Origin: Prochlorococcus sp. AG-409-A10
GTDB lineage: Bacteria; Cyanobacteriota; Cyanobacteriia; PCC-6307; Cyanobiaceae
Length of the DNA: 64,000 nucleotides
Assembly: GCA_003216175.1 (NCBI GenBank)
Contig: QCJG01000003.1
Span: 62,001 to 126,000 of the forward strand
Direction: 5' to 3'
Shown in pieces: positions 17,891 to 25,260 of this stretch. Position numbers and translations under genes: made by a program. The notes beneath the pieces are model-generated. The model did not search any database. It was given only the letters and a program-made list of their open reading frames with translations, and was not told the DNA's origin. Position 1 is the stretch's first letter; every line of letters starts with the position of its first letter.

Positions 17891-18037
17891 ATGCTTCTTC
17901 ATTTTGTCCCTATTCGTGTTTTTTATGCAAAACCCCAAGTTTCATTCTTTGATGCAGGAGTAAATGGCTCAAATGGCGCTTATGTTGTCACCCCTAAAAA
18001 CGCTATTTCCCATCCTGATAACGACAATTTTGAGTAG
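17891..18037 (+). CDS. Small protein, 48 aa, with strong ribosome binding site
   Basis: ATG at 17891, preceded by a perfect AGGAGG at 17878-17883 with 7-base spacing, unusual in this window where clear Shine-Dalgarno sites are rare. The product begins MLLHFVPIRVFYAKPQVSFF and continues DAGVNGSNGAYVVTPKNAIS, ending HPDNDNFE. Its G+C is higher than the flanks. No signal peptide or membrane helix is clear. Family unknown. Confidence 0.6.
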   Translation: MLLHFVPIRVFYAKPQVSFFDAGVNGSNGAYVVTPKNAISHPDNDNFE

Positions 18038-18141
18038 TATTATTTTTTTCATAAATCAACGTTAAAAGTATTTTTAAACATACATAGTTAGTAATTTACG
18101 CAAAAATATCTTCAGGTAACGTAATCACTGCTTTATGAAAA

Positions 18142-18258
18142 TCAATGAGGATTTTTTTGTTTAGCTACTTTTTTAAATGTTTTTGATGTCCTATTATTCG
18201 TTTTAGATAGATCAGCCTTGCTTGGATTAGGAATACTGAACTGAGTTAGTAATTTCAT
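18142..18258 (-). CDS. Possible small basic protein, 38 aa
   Basis: ATG at 18258. The product begins MKLLTQFSIPNPSKADLSKT and has a Lys-rich end (TFKKVAKQKNPH). It is highly basic and could bind nucleic acid. Evidence is only an intact frame in an otherwise empty 570-base stretch; chance is a real alternative. Confidence 0.3.
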   Translation of the reverse strand: MKLLTQFSIPNPSKADLSKTNNRTSKTFKKVAKQKNPH

Positions 18259-18301
18259 GAAAATTATGAGAAATTAAAAAATATTCAAAGCTTATAAATA
18301 T

Positions 18302-18391
18302 CTAATCGTTATCAATTTGAAACTCTTTCAACGAATCTCCGTAATAACTCATAGCCAATTGAAGCAAAACCCAGTTCACAGCTCTAGACAT
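18302..18391 (-). CDS. Possible small protein, 29 aa
   Basis: ATG at 18391, preceded by GAGGA at 18397-18401 (on the minus strand) at a workable spacing. The product begins MSRAVNWVLLQLAMSYYGDS and ends LKEFQIDND. An amphipathic helix with two Trp/Tyr positions and an acidic end is not the composition expected from random AT-rich DNA. Family unknown. Confidence 0.42.
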   Translation of the reverse strand: MSRAVNWVLLQLAMSYYGDSLKEFQIDND

Positions 18392-18609
18392 TATGTCCTC
18401 GAAATGAAATCAACTTAAATATGGCTTATGTTTGAAAGCTTTGCCATGAGTAATTATTATTTTTAAAGGATTTAAAAAATCTGTTGCTAATTAAAAATCA
18501 AATTAGCCTTCAATCTTTGTTCTCATAACAAGTAAAGATAAGTAATTATTCTTAGCATTTGTGCATTTTAAATATAAACTTTTCTTATAAAGCTATTGAA
18601 GGCTATTGA

Positions 18610-18804
18610 ATGGTTTTTCTATCTAATCCTCAGGTGTGGCACTTACCAGGCACTTGGTCTGAGAAACCTATTGAAGGTCCTTACTTAGGAATGACATCAA
18701 ATCAATTAAGTTGGCTGGCCGCATCGATTTTGGTAACTTTATTCATAGCTTTTAGTATTTACATCCTTGAAACGAGCACCTCAAAGCGGAAAAGAAGTTC
18801 TTAG
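18610..18804 (+). CDS. Single-helix small membrane protein, 64 aa
   Basis: ATG at 18610. An aromatic N-terminus (NPQVWHLPGTWSEKPIEGPY) is followed by one helix at about 34-54 (LSWLAASILVTLFIAFSIYI) and a basic tail STSKRKRSS. By the positive-inside rule the tail faces the cytosol. Size and layout resemble small photosynthetic subunits, but I recognise no known subunit. A near-duplicate GCTATTGAA occurs twice just before the start (18591-18608). Confidence 0.6.
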   Translation: MVFLSNPQVWHLPGTWSEKPIEGPYLGMTSNQLSWLAASILVTLFIAFSIYILETSTSKRKRSS

Positions 18805-18851
18805 AATAATTGAAACAATAATATTTGACTTACTTGGGTAAATAATAATTT

Positions 18852-19175
18852 ATGACCTATTTTATTCTATATTTTTTTGGCATAGCCTCAATTTGGTGGA
18901 TTTATCGTGTTGGATGGACGGAAGCACTGAAGACCATTCTTAGCGTTTTAATTCCTTCTCTCTTAATTATTCTTTTTAATGTCAAAGCAGGCCGACTCAT
19001 ATTCAAAAACCCTTCGATTGGATTAATAAGTATTCTTCCCACAGCCATTTTTATTTATCGAGGATCAAAGCCTCTCGTATTCGGTATTAATAGTTGGATA
19101 GATAGAAAAAGAAACGAATTTGTTGATTCAAAAGAAGTTGTTGATGCCGAAGTAGTTTCTAAAGAGGAAGCATAA
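18852..19175 (+). CDS. Small membrane protein, 107 aa
   Basis: ATG at 18852, 47 bases after the preceding gene on the same strand. Hydrophobic segments lie at about 2-18 (YFILYFFGIASIWWIY), 27-42 (TILSVLIPSLLIILF) and 55-70 (PSIGLISILPTAIFIY). The tail is acidic (VDSKEVVDAEVVSKEEA). Two or three membrane helices with a soluble C-terminus. No family recognised. Confidence 0.65.
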   Translation: MTYFILYFFGIASIWWIYRVGWTEALKTILSVLIPSLLIILFNVKAGRLIFKNPSIGLISILPTAIFIYRGSKPLVFGINSWIDRKRNEFVDSKEVVDAEVVSKEEA

Positions 19176-19380
19176 ATTTTCACTTTAATAAATTAGTCAT
19201 AGAGAGAGGTTTGAAGGGTCTAAAACACTTAGTCCATTTATATAGATCTCTTTTACCTTCAAGACAAATGGATTAGATTTTGAATTTCGAACAAATTAGG
19301 AGTTTCTTTATTCTTTTATTAGTTATATTTGTTGATCGTGTAGGATAAAAGGCAATAATAAAGTGATTAATAATTCAACC

Positions 19381-19533
19381 ATGACAGATAACGAGCCAAA
19401 GTGGGATTACACCACTAAAGAAGGAAATTTTGCGGCAGGTGCTGCGGTTGTTGGAGGAAATTTACTAGTTCTTATTATTTACATTCTCTATAGAACTGTT
19501 CCCTCTGTTCACCATTTCATTATCGGGAGATAA
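19381..19533 (+). CDS. Single-helix small membrane protein, 50 aa
   Basis: ATG at 19381. A polar N-terminus MTDNEPKWDYTTKEGNFAAG is followed by a helix at about 20-38 (AAVVGGNLLVLIIYILY), ending RTVPSVHHFIIGR. Layout and length are like small thylakoid subunits, but no known subunit matches. Good codon usage and a clean start support it. Confidence 0.65.
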   Translation: MTDNEPKWDYTTKEGNFAAGAAVVGGNLLVLIIYILYRTVPSVHHFIIGR

Positions 19534-19580
19534 GTCAAGAGCTACCTGAAGAAAGACTTTAATTATTGGCAAACAGGATC

Positions 19581-19793
19581 TCAGTATCTTCGGTTAGATG
19601 TTGATTGCGCCCAGATGAAAGCTAATAAAAAAGCCATCCCAATTAAAGGTAGTAGGGTTTTAATCAACCCAACTAGAAGGAAAACCCCTATCCCTGCAGA
19701 GCTATAAATTGCCCATCTTGGGACATGTCTACCTGCTCTGCTCCCTTTATTACTTGAAGAGGGAATTACTTCTGGATCAATAGCCATTTTCAA
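19581..19793 (-). CDS. Small membrane protein, 70 aa
   Basis: ATG at 19793; an alternative ATG at 19787 gives 68 residues. Soluble basic N-terminus (VIPSSSNKGSRAGRHVPRW), then a hydrophobic region at about 29-60 (AIYSSAGIGVFLLVGLIKTL, LPLIGMAFLLAFIWAQ) that can form two short helices. No family recognised. Convergent with the 50-aa gene. Confidence 0.62.
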   Translation of the reverse strand: MKMAIDPEVIPSSSNKGSRAGRHVPRWAIYSSAGIGVFLLVGLIKTLLPLIGMAFLLAFIWAQSTSNRRY

Positions 19794-19917
19794 CTCAAAG
19801 ATAATCTATCTTTTGACACAATAAATTCATTCAAAAGGAAAACAAGCAACTAATGGATACTGTAATCATGAGAATTTATTTCTAGCCATATCCTTATATC
19901 TAAGATTTCTAAAGCAT

Positions 19918-20103
19918 CTATGTATTTATAGTTTCTTCAAATAATCCAAAAAAAGTCCATGCTGTTAATGAAATAAATCCAATTACCAAAGAAATGATGG
20001 CAAAAATAAATTGCTCTAAAAAAAGAACTGCAATAGCTGTTGTTATGAGAAGGATAGAAGCAATTAAATAAATGCTTGGAGGGATTTCCTTCAAGCATTC
20101 CAT
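19918..20103 (-). CDS. Two-helix small membrane protein, 61 aa
   Basis: ATG at 20103. Two hydrophobic helices at about 9-30 (PSIYLIASILLITTAIAVLF) and 33-52 (FIFAIISLVIGFISLTAWTF) form a tight hairpin, with short polar ends. No family recognised. The 53-aa gene ends 26 bases upstream on the same strand, so the two may share a transcript. Confidence 0.6.
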   Translation of the reverse strand: MECLKEIPPSIYLIASILLITTAIAVLFLEQFIFAIISLVIGFISLTAWTFFGLFEETINT

Positions 20104-20128
20104 AATTCACCTCTTAGCAACATCCTTA

Positions 20129-20290
20129 TTAAAAAGGAAAATCCGACTTTATCCATAAAACAGAAAAGACTTTCATAAGTAACCACATAACTAAAGCTCC
20201 TTCTAGGAAGCCAAACCAATAAAGGGCATAGTTAGATATCCCCAATTCTTTTTGAGCACGTTCAACAAATGATTTATGCCACTTGATCAT
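20129..20290 (-). CDS. Single-helix small membrane protein, 53 aa
   Basis: ATG at 20290. Amphipathic basic N-terminus (MIKWHKSFVERAQKELGIS), then one helix (ALYWFGFLEGALVMWLLMKV) and a short end FSVLWIKSDFPF. Trp-rich and well balanced in composition, so unlikely to be a chance frame. No family recognised. Found by hand translation. Confidence 0.6.
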   Translation of the reverse strand: MIKWHKSFVERAQKELGISNYALYWFGFLEGALVMWLLMKVFSVLWIKSDFPF

Positions 20291-20512
20291 TCTCAGAACT
20301 CATTCTCATATATTCGTTCATTATAGTTAAAAACATCAAATAATTTTTTTAGACTATAAGACTTATAGCTCTTGTTAGAGTTTTTGCCAAATAGCAGCTC
20401 TTTCGCTAATAACCTAAAGTTATCTATTTTGTTTTCATCACGTATCAATCACTACGAAAATTAGTCAATTTAGATTTGATTAAAATGGCACTCAAATTCT
20501 GGTTCTTAGCTT

Positions 20513-22438
20513 TTACTTTAATGATTCAGTCACCTCGCTTAGTTCAATCCATCTATCTTCATGCTCTTCAATAGATTGAATAAGTGCTGCTAATTGATGA
20601 CTGATTTCACTAACATCTCCACAACTATCAGTTATTTTTTTTTCTAAATCTATTTTCTGTTCCTCTAACAAAGGGAGTTTAAGATCTAATTCTTTTAGTT
20701 CTCTAGCTTCTTTAAAACTCAATCGCCTCTTATTATTTTTAGGCTTAACTTCTTGTTCTGATCCACCCTTGTTTCCTGAATCATTTACGATCTTATCTCG
20801 TTCTTTTTTATCATTTTTTCGCTCCCCTAATATCTTTTGTTCCAAAAATCTTGAGTAATTGCCTTCATATCTTTTCAAGTAACCATTTTCAAAGTTAAAG
20901 ATTCGATCAATAGTTCGATCAAGGAAATATCTATCATGAGATACGACTACTACACAACCTTTAAAATCCTCAAGAAAGTCTTCAAGTACGCTTAGTGTTT
21001 GGATATCTAAATCGTTTGTAGGCTCATCGAGCAATAATACGTTGGGAGCTTGTATGAGCATTTTGCAAAGTGCAAGTCTTCTTTTCTCTCCTCCAGAAAG
21101 CTTTGATAATGGACTATGTTGCTGACTTGGTGGAAATAGGAATTTTTCTAAAAGTTGTGATGCTGTAATTTGTTTTCCTCCATGATCAATCTGGAATGCA
21201 GCATCTTCTACAAATTCGATAACTTTTCGATTTAGACCACTCCCTTGATTTAAATCATCTGTATGTTGATCTAGATATCCAATATGTACTGTTTCTCCTA
21301 ATTTCATCTCCCCACTGGTAGGTGATCTTTTTCCCGCAATTAGATCTAAAAGAGTCGATTTACCACTTCCATTTGGACCAATAATACCTACTCGATCTTC
21401 TGGACTAAAGCTATAAGTAAAATCATTTAAAAGATCCAAATTATTCTCTTTTTCATTAATTGACAGTCCAACACCTACTGCCTCAATCGCTATTTTCCCA
21501 ATTCTTCTACTCAATGAATTCATTTCTAGTTTAGATTTAACTTGCGCTTTAGGTTTTGCTTGCATTTCAGCAATCCTTTGAATACGAGCTTTTTGTTTTG
21601 TGCTTCTTGCTTTAGGGCCTTGTCTTAACCAAGCTAATTCCTTTCTTAAAACACCCTGGAATTTTTTCTTGGTAGATGCCTCTGATTGCTCCTGTTGAAC
21701 TTTCTGTTGAAGAAATTCTCGATAATTGCCTGAATACTTGCGAGCTTCTCCATTATTAATTTCAACCATCCTAGTCGTTACACGATCAAGAACATACCTA
21801 TCGTGAGTAATCAAAACGAGCGCACCCTCATAATGATCTAACCAATTTTGGAGCCATTCCACTGCAGAAGCATCTAAGTGGTTAGTAGGTTCATCAAGAA
21901 GTAAGACATCTGGTTGAGAAACAAGTGCTGCCGCAAGTCCCACTCTTTTTCGATAACCACCAGAAAGATCTTTAACAGGCTTATCTAAATCTTTTATGCC
22001 TAGTCTTCTTAAAATATCTTGACATTGCTGCTCTAAATTCCATGCCCCAGCGGCATCCATAAGTTCACTTACTTGGCCAAGCTTTTTCAAAAGGGCTTCA
22101 TCTTTTGGATTTTTAGCTATTTGTCTACTTAGCTTGCTGAAATTAAGTAATAATTTTCTTTTTTCTCCGCTCCCTTCAAGAACTTCCTCCAAAATACTTT
22201 TTTCACTATCAAAACTTGTTTCTTGCCCTACTAAAGATATCCGCAAAGAGGATAAACATCTCCTTTCGCCTTCCATCAAAGGTTCTACTCCTGCAAGAAC
22301 CCTCAAAAGGGTTGACTTACCAGATCCATTAGGCCCAATCAAGCCAAGTCTTTCTCTTTTATTTATATAAAGATCTAGATTTTTAAAAAGATTTTTTATC
22401 CCAAAGTCTGTTGAAGCATTGATGAGACTAATCAACAC
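20513..22438 (-). CDS. ABC-F ATPase, Uup-like
   Basis: 641-residue soluble protein with two ABC domains and no membrane segments. Each domain has a Walker A GPNGSGKSTLL, an ABC signature (LSGGYRKRVGLAAAL and LSGGEKRRLALCKML) and a Walker B (LLLDEPTNHLD and LLLDEPTNDLD). A basic linker follows domain 1 (LAWLRQGPKARSTKQKARIQ). A C-terminal coiled coil spans about 560-640. This order fits Uup-type ABC-F proteins, which act on ribosomes or nucleic acid. GTG start at 22438. It stands alone. Confidence 0.9.
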   Translation of the reverse strand: MLISLINASTDFGIKNLFKNLDLYINKRERLGLIGPNGSGKSTLLRVLAGVEPLMEGERRCLSSLRISLVGQETSFDSEKSILEEVLEGSGEKRKLLLNFSKLSRQIAKNPKDEALLKKLGQVSELMDAAGAWNLEQQCQDILRRLGIKDLDKPVKDLSGGYRKRVGLAAALVSQPDVLLLDEPTNHLDASAVEWLQNWLDHYEGALVLITHDRYVLDRVTTRMVEINNGEARKYSGNYREFLQQKVQQEQSEASTKKKFQGVLRKELAWLRQGPKARSTKQKARIQRIAEMQAKPKAQVKSKLEMNSLSRRIGKIAIEAVGVGLSINEKENNLDLLNDFTYSFSPEDRVGIIGPNGSGKSTLLDLIAGKRSPTSGEMKLGETVHIGYLDQHTDDLNQGSGLNRKVIEFVEDAAFQIDHGGKQITASQLLEKFLFPPSQQHSPLSKLSGGEKRRLALCKMLIQAPNVLLLDEPTNDLDIQTLSVLEDFLEDFKGCVVVVSHDRYFLDRTIDRIFNFENGYLKRYEGNYSRFLEQKILGERKNDKKERDKIVNDSGNKGGSEQEVKPKNNKRRLSFKEARELKELDLKLPLLEEQKIDLEKKITDSCGDVSEISHQLAALIQSIEEHEDRWIELSEVTESLK

Positions 22439-22604
22439 AACTTACGTCCTCACGACCATAACTAAAGCTAACTAACAAATAATACTCCTTTTTCATCTAG
22501 ATCTTTTGCAAATCTTGATCTTAAATTTAATCATAACGTCTTTAATTGACGTTTATTCATCAAATAATCCTCAATTAGTAATCTACATAAAGTCAATTAA
22601 CAAA

Positions 22605-22814
22605 TTACCTAAAGAAATTACAGTACTGTTCAACTCTTGAACTAACTCTTCCAGAGCCTTTTAAACCTAATAATCTAGCTGCCTCTCCACCACTTATTTC
22701 AGCGGCATAGTAACGTCCGCAGATATTCTTCGTTTCATAAATTCGCTCATCAGATCTAACAGTCATCGGTGCGAGAAGTAAAACAGATAAAGATATTAGG
22801 AAAATACGGTTCAT
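22605..22814 (-). CDS. Secreted small protein with two cysteines, 69 aa
   Basis: ATG at 22814. Signal peptide at residues 1-21 (MNRIFLISLSVLLLAPMTVR). The mature part contains KNICGRYYAAEISGGEAARL and ends VEQYCNFFR, so two cysteines are available for one disulphide. Likely periplasmic. No family recognised. Divergent from the DUF805 gene. Confidence 0.62.
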   Translation of the reverse strand: MNRIFLISLSVLLLAPMTVRSDERIYETKNICGRYYAAEISGGEAARLLGLKGSGRVSSRVEQYCNFFR

Positions 22815-22896
22815 TATTATTTTTTATTAGAAGAAAAATCCGTGTCGCATTTTGTGAGTAAGATCTTAACCAATTATTCATACAATTGGGATAAGG

Positions 22897-23271
22897 ATGA
22901 ATTTTCTTGAGAGAGTTCTTTCTAATTACTTTCTGGCTTGGAGTCAGATTTTTAATTATACAGATAAGACAAGTAGAATTCCTTTTTGGCACTTTTTTAT
23001 TCTGGACGGATTGATTGGCTCCTTGGTTTCAGTATTTTCTGCTAATAATCTAGGTAATGATCCCAATAATTTTTATTCAATCTCTGAAGGGTATGACTGG
23101 AGCTATTTATATAGTATTCCCTCTTTCTTAGTATTTTTAGCTTTATTGATAAGAAGGCTTAGAGATATAGGGAAAGAAAACTTAGTCTTATGGGCATTTT
23201 GTTCATTTATTCCCTTCTATAATCTTTATTTGTTTGCACAACCATCCTCGAGAACCCCAATTGAGACATAG
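22897..23271 (+). CDS. DUF805 family membrane protein
   Basis: 124 residues. It shows the DUF805 pattern: FNYTDKTSRIPFWHFFILDG in the first part (the R-x-x-FW signature), and IRRLRDIGKENLVLWAF with the conserved RRLRD-G motif in the second. About three hydrophobic segments. The family (YhaH-like) is widespread in bacterial inner membranes with no assigned activity. Confidence 0.85.
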   Translation: MNFLERVLSNYFLAWSQIFNYTDKTSRIPFWHFFILDGLIGSLVSVFSANNLGNDPNNFYSISEGYDWSYLYSIPSFLVFLALLIRRLRDIGKENLVLWAFCSFIPFYNLYLFAQPSSRTPIET

Positions 23272-23367
23272 TCATCTTTTAACAGAATATGAACTTAATC
23301 ATTCTAAATACTTTAGCTTTCAACTTTTAGAAATAGATATCCTGGATTAATAATCCATACGACACAT

Positions 23368-23405
23368 TTTAGTAGCCATTAGAATATATTCTAATGGCTA
23401 CTAAA
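23368..23405. repeat. 38-nt perfect palindrome
   Basis: TTTAGTAGCCATTAGAAT (23368-23385) and its exact reverse complement follow without a true loop, centred on ATAT. As RNA it would form a 17-bp stem with a 4-base loop. It lies about 100 bases after the DUF805 stop and has only a weak T run, so terminator or protein-binding site are both possible. Confidence 0.85.
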
Positions 23406-23530
23406 TAATAATTTTTATACTTTTAAAAAACGAAAGCAATTGAATAAATCAAAAACTTAATTCAAAACATCGAGAAATCGTATTTAACAAAGATTAAATC
23501 TCAAAGTCAAGGAAATTTAAAATTTTCCAA

Positions 23531-23827
23531 TCATTTCCTCCCCCTAAATGTTCGTGGATACGGGACATTTAGAGCATTGAACCTTTCAATTTTTTTTCTA
23601 CGCCTATAAAACTTATAGAACAAATCAAAAAATGTCGATACTCCAAGCCATGAAAGAATACAACCTATAAAAATCCTTGCGCCTTCTGTCGAGGCAATCC
23701 AATAAATTATCGGATTAACTATAAAATTAACGCTAATTAAAAGACCGATCAATAAACAGACAATAAGACAACTAATAACTATTAGGGCTCTGAGGATTCT
23801 TTTAGTACTTAGACGCTTCATCGACAT
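23531..23827 (-). CDS. Two-helix membrane protein with basic tail, 98 aa
   Basis: ATG at 23827. Basic N-terminus MSMKRLSTKRILRAL, then two hydrophobic segments at about 12-34 (LIVISCLIVCLLIGLLISV) and 47-66 (ARIFIGCILSWLGVSTFF), and a strongly basic tail YKFYRRRKKIERFN ending in PYPRTFRGRK. The charged ends predict a cytosolic tail. No family recognised. Confidence 0.6.
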   Translation of the reverse strand: MSMKRLSTKRILRALIVISCLIVCLLIGLLISVNFIVNPIIYWIASTEGARIFIGCILSWLGVSTFFDLFYKFYRRRKKIERFNALNVPYPRTFRGRK

Positions 23828-23910
23828 ATGCTGAAATCTTATTGAGAAGTTTACAACCTAATTTAAGAGATAATCCAGGTCAGTTACTTTTGACCTATGG
23901 CATCCCAAAA

Positions 23911-24021
23911 ATGAGTCGAGGAAACAATATCAGAAGTTATTTCTCATATGATAACAAGAACCGACAAGGTCAACACGGGAGACCAATTAGCGATAGGGCA
24001 AAAATACAGAGAATGGATTAA
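23911..24021 (+). CDS. Possible small basic protein, 36 aa
   Basis: ATG at 23911. The product begins MSRGNNIRSYFSYDNKNRQG and ends with a basic stretch containing GRPISDRAK and IQRMD. The rich Arg, Gly, Asn and Gln content suggests nucleic-acid binding. A longer frame (23948-24193, 81 codons) overlaps it in another phase; the composition here looks more like protein, but neither is proven. Confidence 0.4.
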   Translation: MSRGNNIRSYFSYDNKNRQGQHGRPISDRAKIQRMD

Positions 24022-24230
24022 ATGCATACTAAACAGTGACCTTCTTCCACAAAGTATTCTCTTCATCAACACTTCTACTTTTGGGAACAAGTTTAGAAAA
24101 AACTATAAGTATCTAGGTAGATTTTTTTTAATCCAAAAGATAAAATTTTCCATCAAATCAATTAATGATGGAGATGAATTAAATACTTATTAATAACATC
24201 AGACCAATAATTTCACTCTGATTTCAATGA

Positions 24231-24572
24231 ATTCAAGAATGGTTAGCCGCTTTCAAACGTTTCCCTGATCCAAGTGGATTAAAGTATTGGATTGATAAAA
24301 ACAGTTCAGGAAAAAATAGTGAAAGAGTAATTGCGCAATCATTTATGGCTTCAAATAAATTTAAAGATTTATATGGACACAAAGTCTCTAATACTCAAAA
24401 TGTAAATAATCTTTATTCAAATGTACTTGGAAGGCTAGTTGGTCAATCTGGAGTAAATTATTGGCTTGGACAATTAAATAATGGCATAGAAGAGAGGTAT
24501 GAGGTTCTACTTGGTTTTGCAGAATCTACTGAAAACAAAACTATTTTCTCTGATATGACAGGGATAATTTGA
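24231..24572 (+). pseudogene. Remnant of a DUF4214-domain protein (C-terminal end only)
   Basis: An open frame of 113 codons reads QEWLAAFKRFPDPSGLKYWI, then SERVIAQSFMASNKFKDLYG, NVNNLYSNVLGRLVGQSGVN, YWLGQLNNGIEERYEVLLGF and AESTENKTIFSDMTG. This is the C-terminal DUF4214 module of large secreted marine cyanobacterial proteins, ending at the usual place. In the same frame two stop codons (24219-24221 and 24228-24230) directly precede it and no start is available before the internal ATG at 24345, which would cut the domain. The N-terminal bulk of the gene is gone. Confidence 0.75.
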
Positions 24573-24613
24573 AATATTAAAAAATGAAAATTAATCCTAG
24601 GAATTACATCTAA

Positions 24614-25074
24614 ATGATTAAATCAATCAAATCTATTAAGAAAATTTTTGCAATAACAAGTTTAATTGCATCTATAGTTTTGATTTATATTAAATCAACT
24701 TCGCCTAAATTAATTCAAATACAAGATAAGGCTGAAATCAAAATTGGAAATCATATGCCTTCAGTTGAAAGAAGTCCTTATAAAAAATATTCAATATATT
24801 AAAGTTCAAAATTTCTATACCATGAAGAGTCAGATATTCTGGTCAAAAATCTATTCCTATTGAGAAAATAGCTTCCAATGCAATTATTAAAGAACCTAAT
24901 CCTCGAGGGGACTTTACAATATCCTTAAGTCCAGATAAATATACATTCTGTATTCTCAAATAGAATGAAGCATACAAAAATAATTTTGATTCAAATGTTT
25001 TCTTCACTCAAACTAAAATCAATAAGAATACAAAAGATTTAGTTCTTATATATGACAAATATGCAGTTTATTAA
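24614..25074 (+). pseudogene. Decayed carboxypeptidase-regulatory-like protein
   Basis: Three pieces in order. An ATG frame at 24614-24802 gives a hydrophobic leader (KKIFAITSLIASIVLIYI) and IQDKAEIKIGNHMPSVERSP, then stops. In a different phase from about 24841 the text GQKSIPIEKIASNAIIKEPN, PRGDFTISLSPDKYTFCILK follows, then a TAG at 24961-24963. The same phase continues NEAYKNNFDSNVFFTQTKIN, KNTKDLVLIYDKYAVY and ends with TAA at 25072. The order GxMPS, then G-x-F-x-I-x-L-x-P-x-x-Y-T, then N-x-F-D matches small cyanobacterial proteins with a carboxypeptidase regulatory-like (beta-sandwich) domain. It therefore carries at least one frameshift and one nonsense codon. Confidence 0.72.
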
Positions 25075-25260
25075 CTCATATTAATTCTATCTATTTTTAA
25101 ATAGATTTCATCTCTCATTCAATCACCTTGAATAGTTAAATCTTACAAGCTCAATTCTATTTTTCATAACTTTAAATGAAGAGAAAGTGAAAGATTTTCT
25201 TTAATTAGCAATAAAATAAAAAAATATAGCGAAAATTAAATTTAATTATTCTATAAAATT

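Noticed and set aside
20484-20573. 29-codon + strand ORF starting MALKFWFLAF
   Set aside because: It lies mostly inside the 3' end of the ABC-F gene on the other strand and is best explained as a shadow.
23948-24193. 81-codon + strand frame as a gene
   Set aside because: Composition is biased to Lys, Ile, Asn and Phe as in random AT-rich DNA, it has no domain, and a shorter frame with better composition overlaps it.
13000-25260. Genomic island carrying phage or defence genes
   Set aside because: No integrase, transposase, restriction enzyme, toxin-antitoxin or phage structural gene was recognised; tRNA-Val at 9096 has no repeated 3' end seen nearby.
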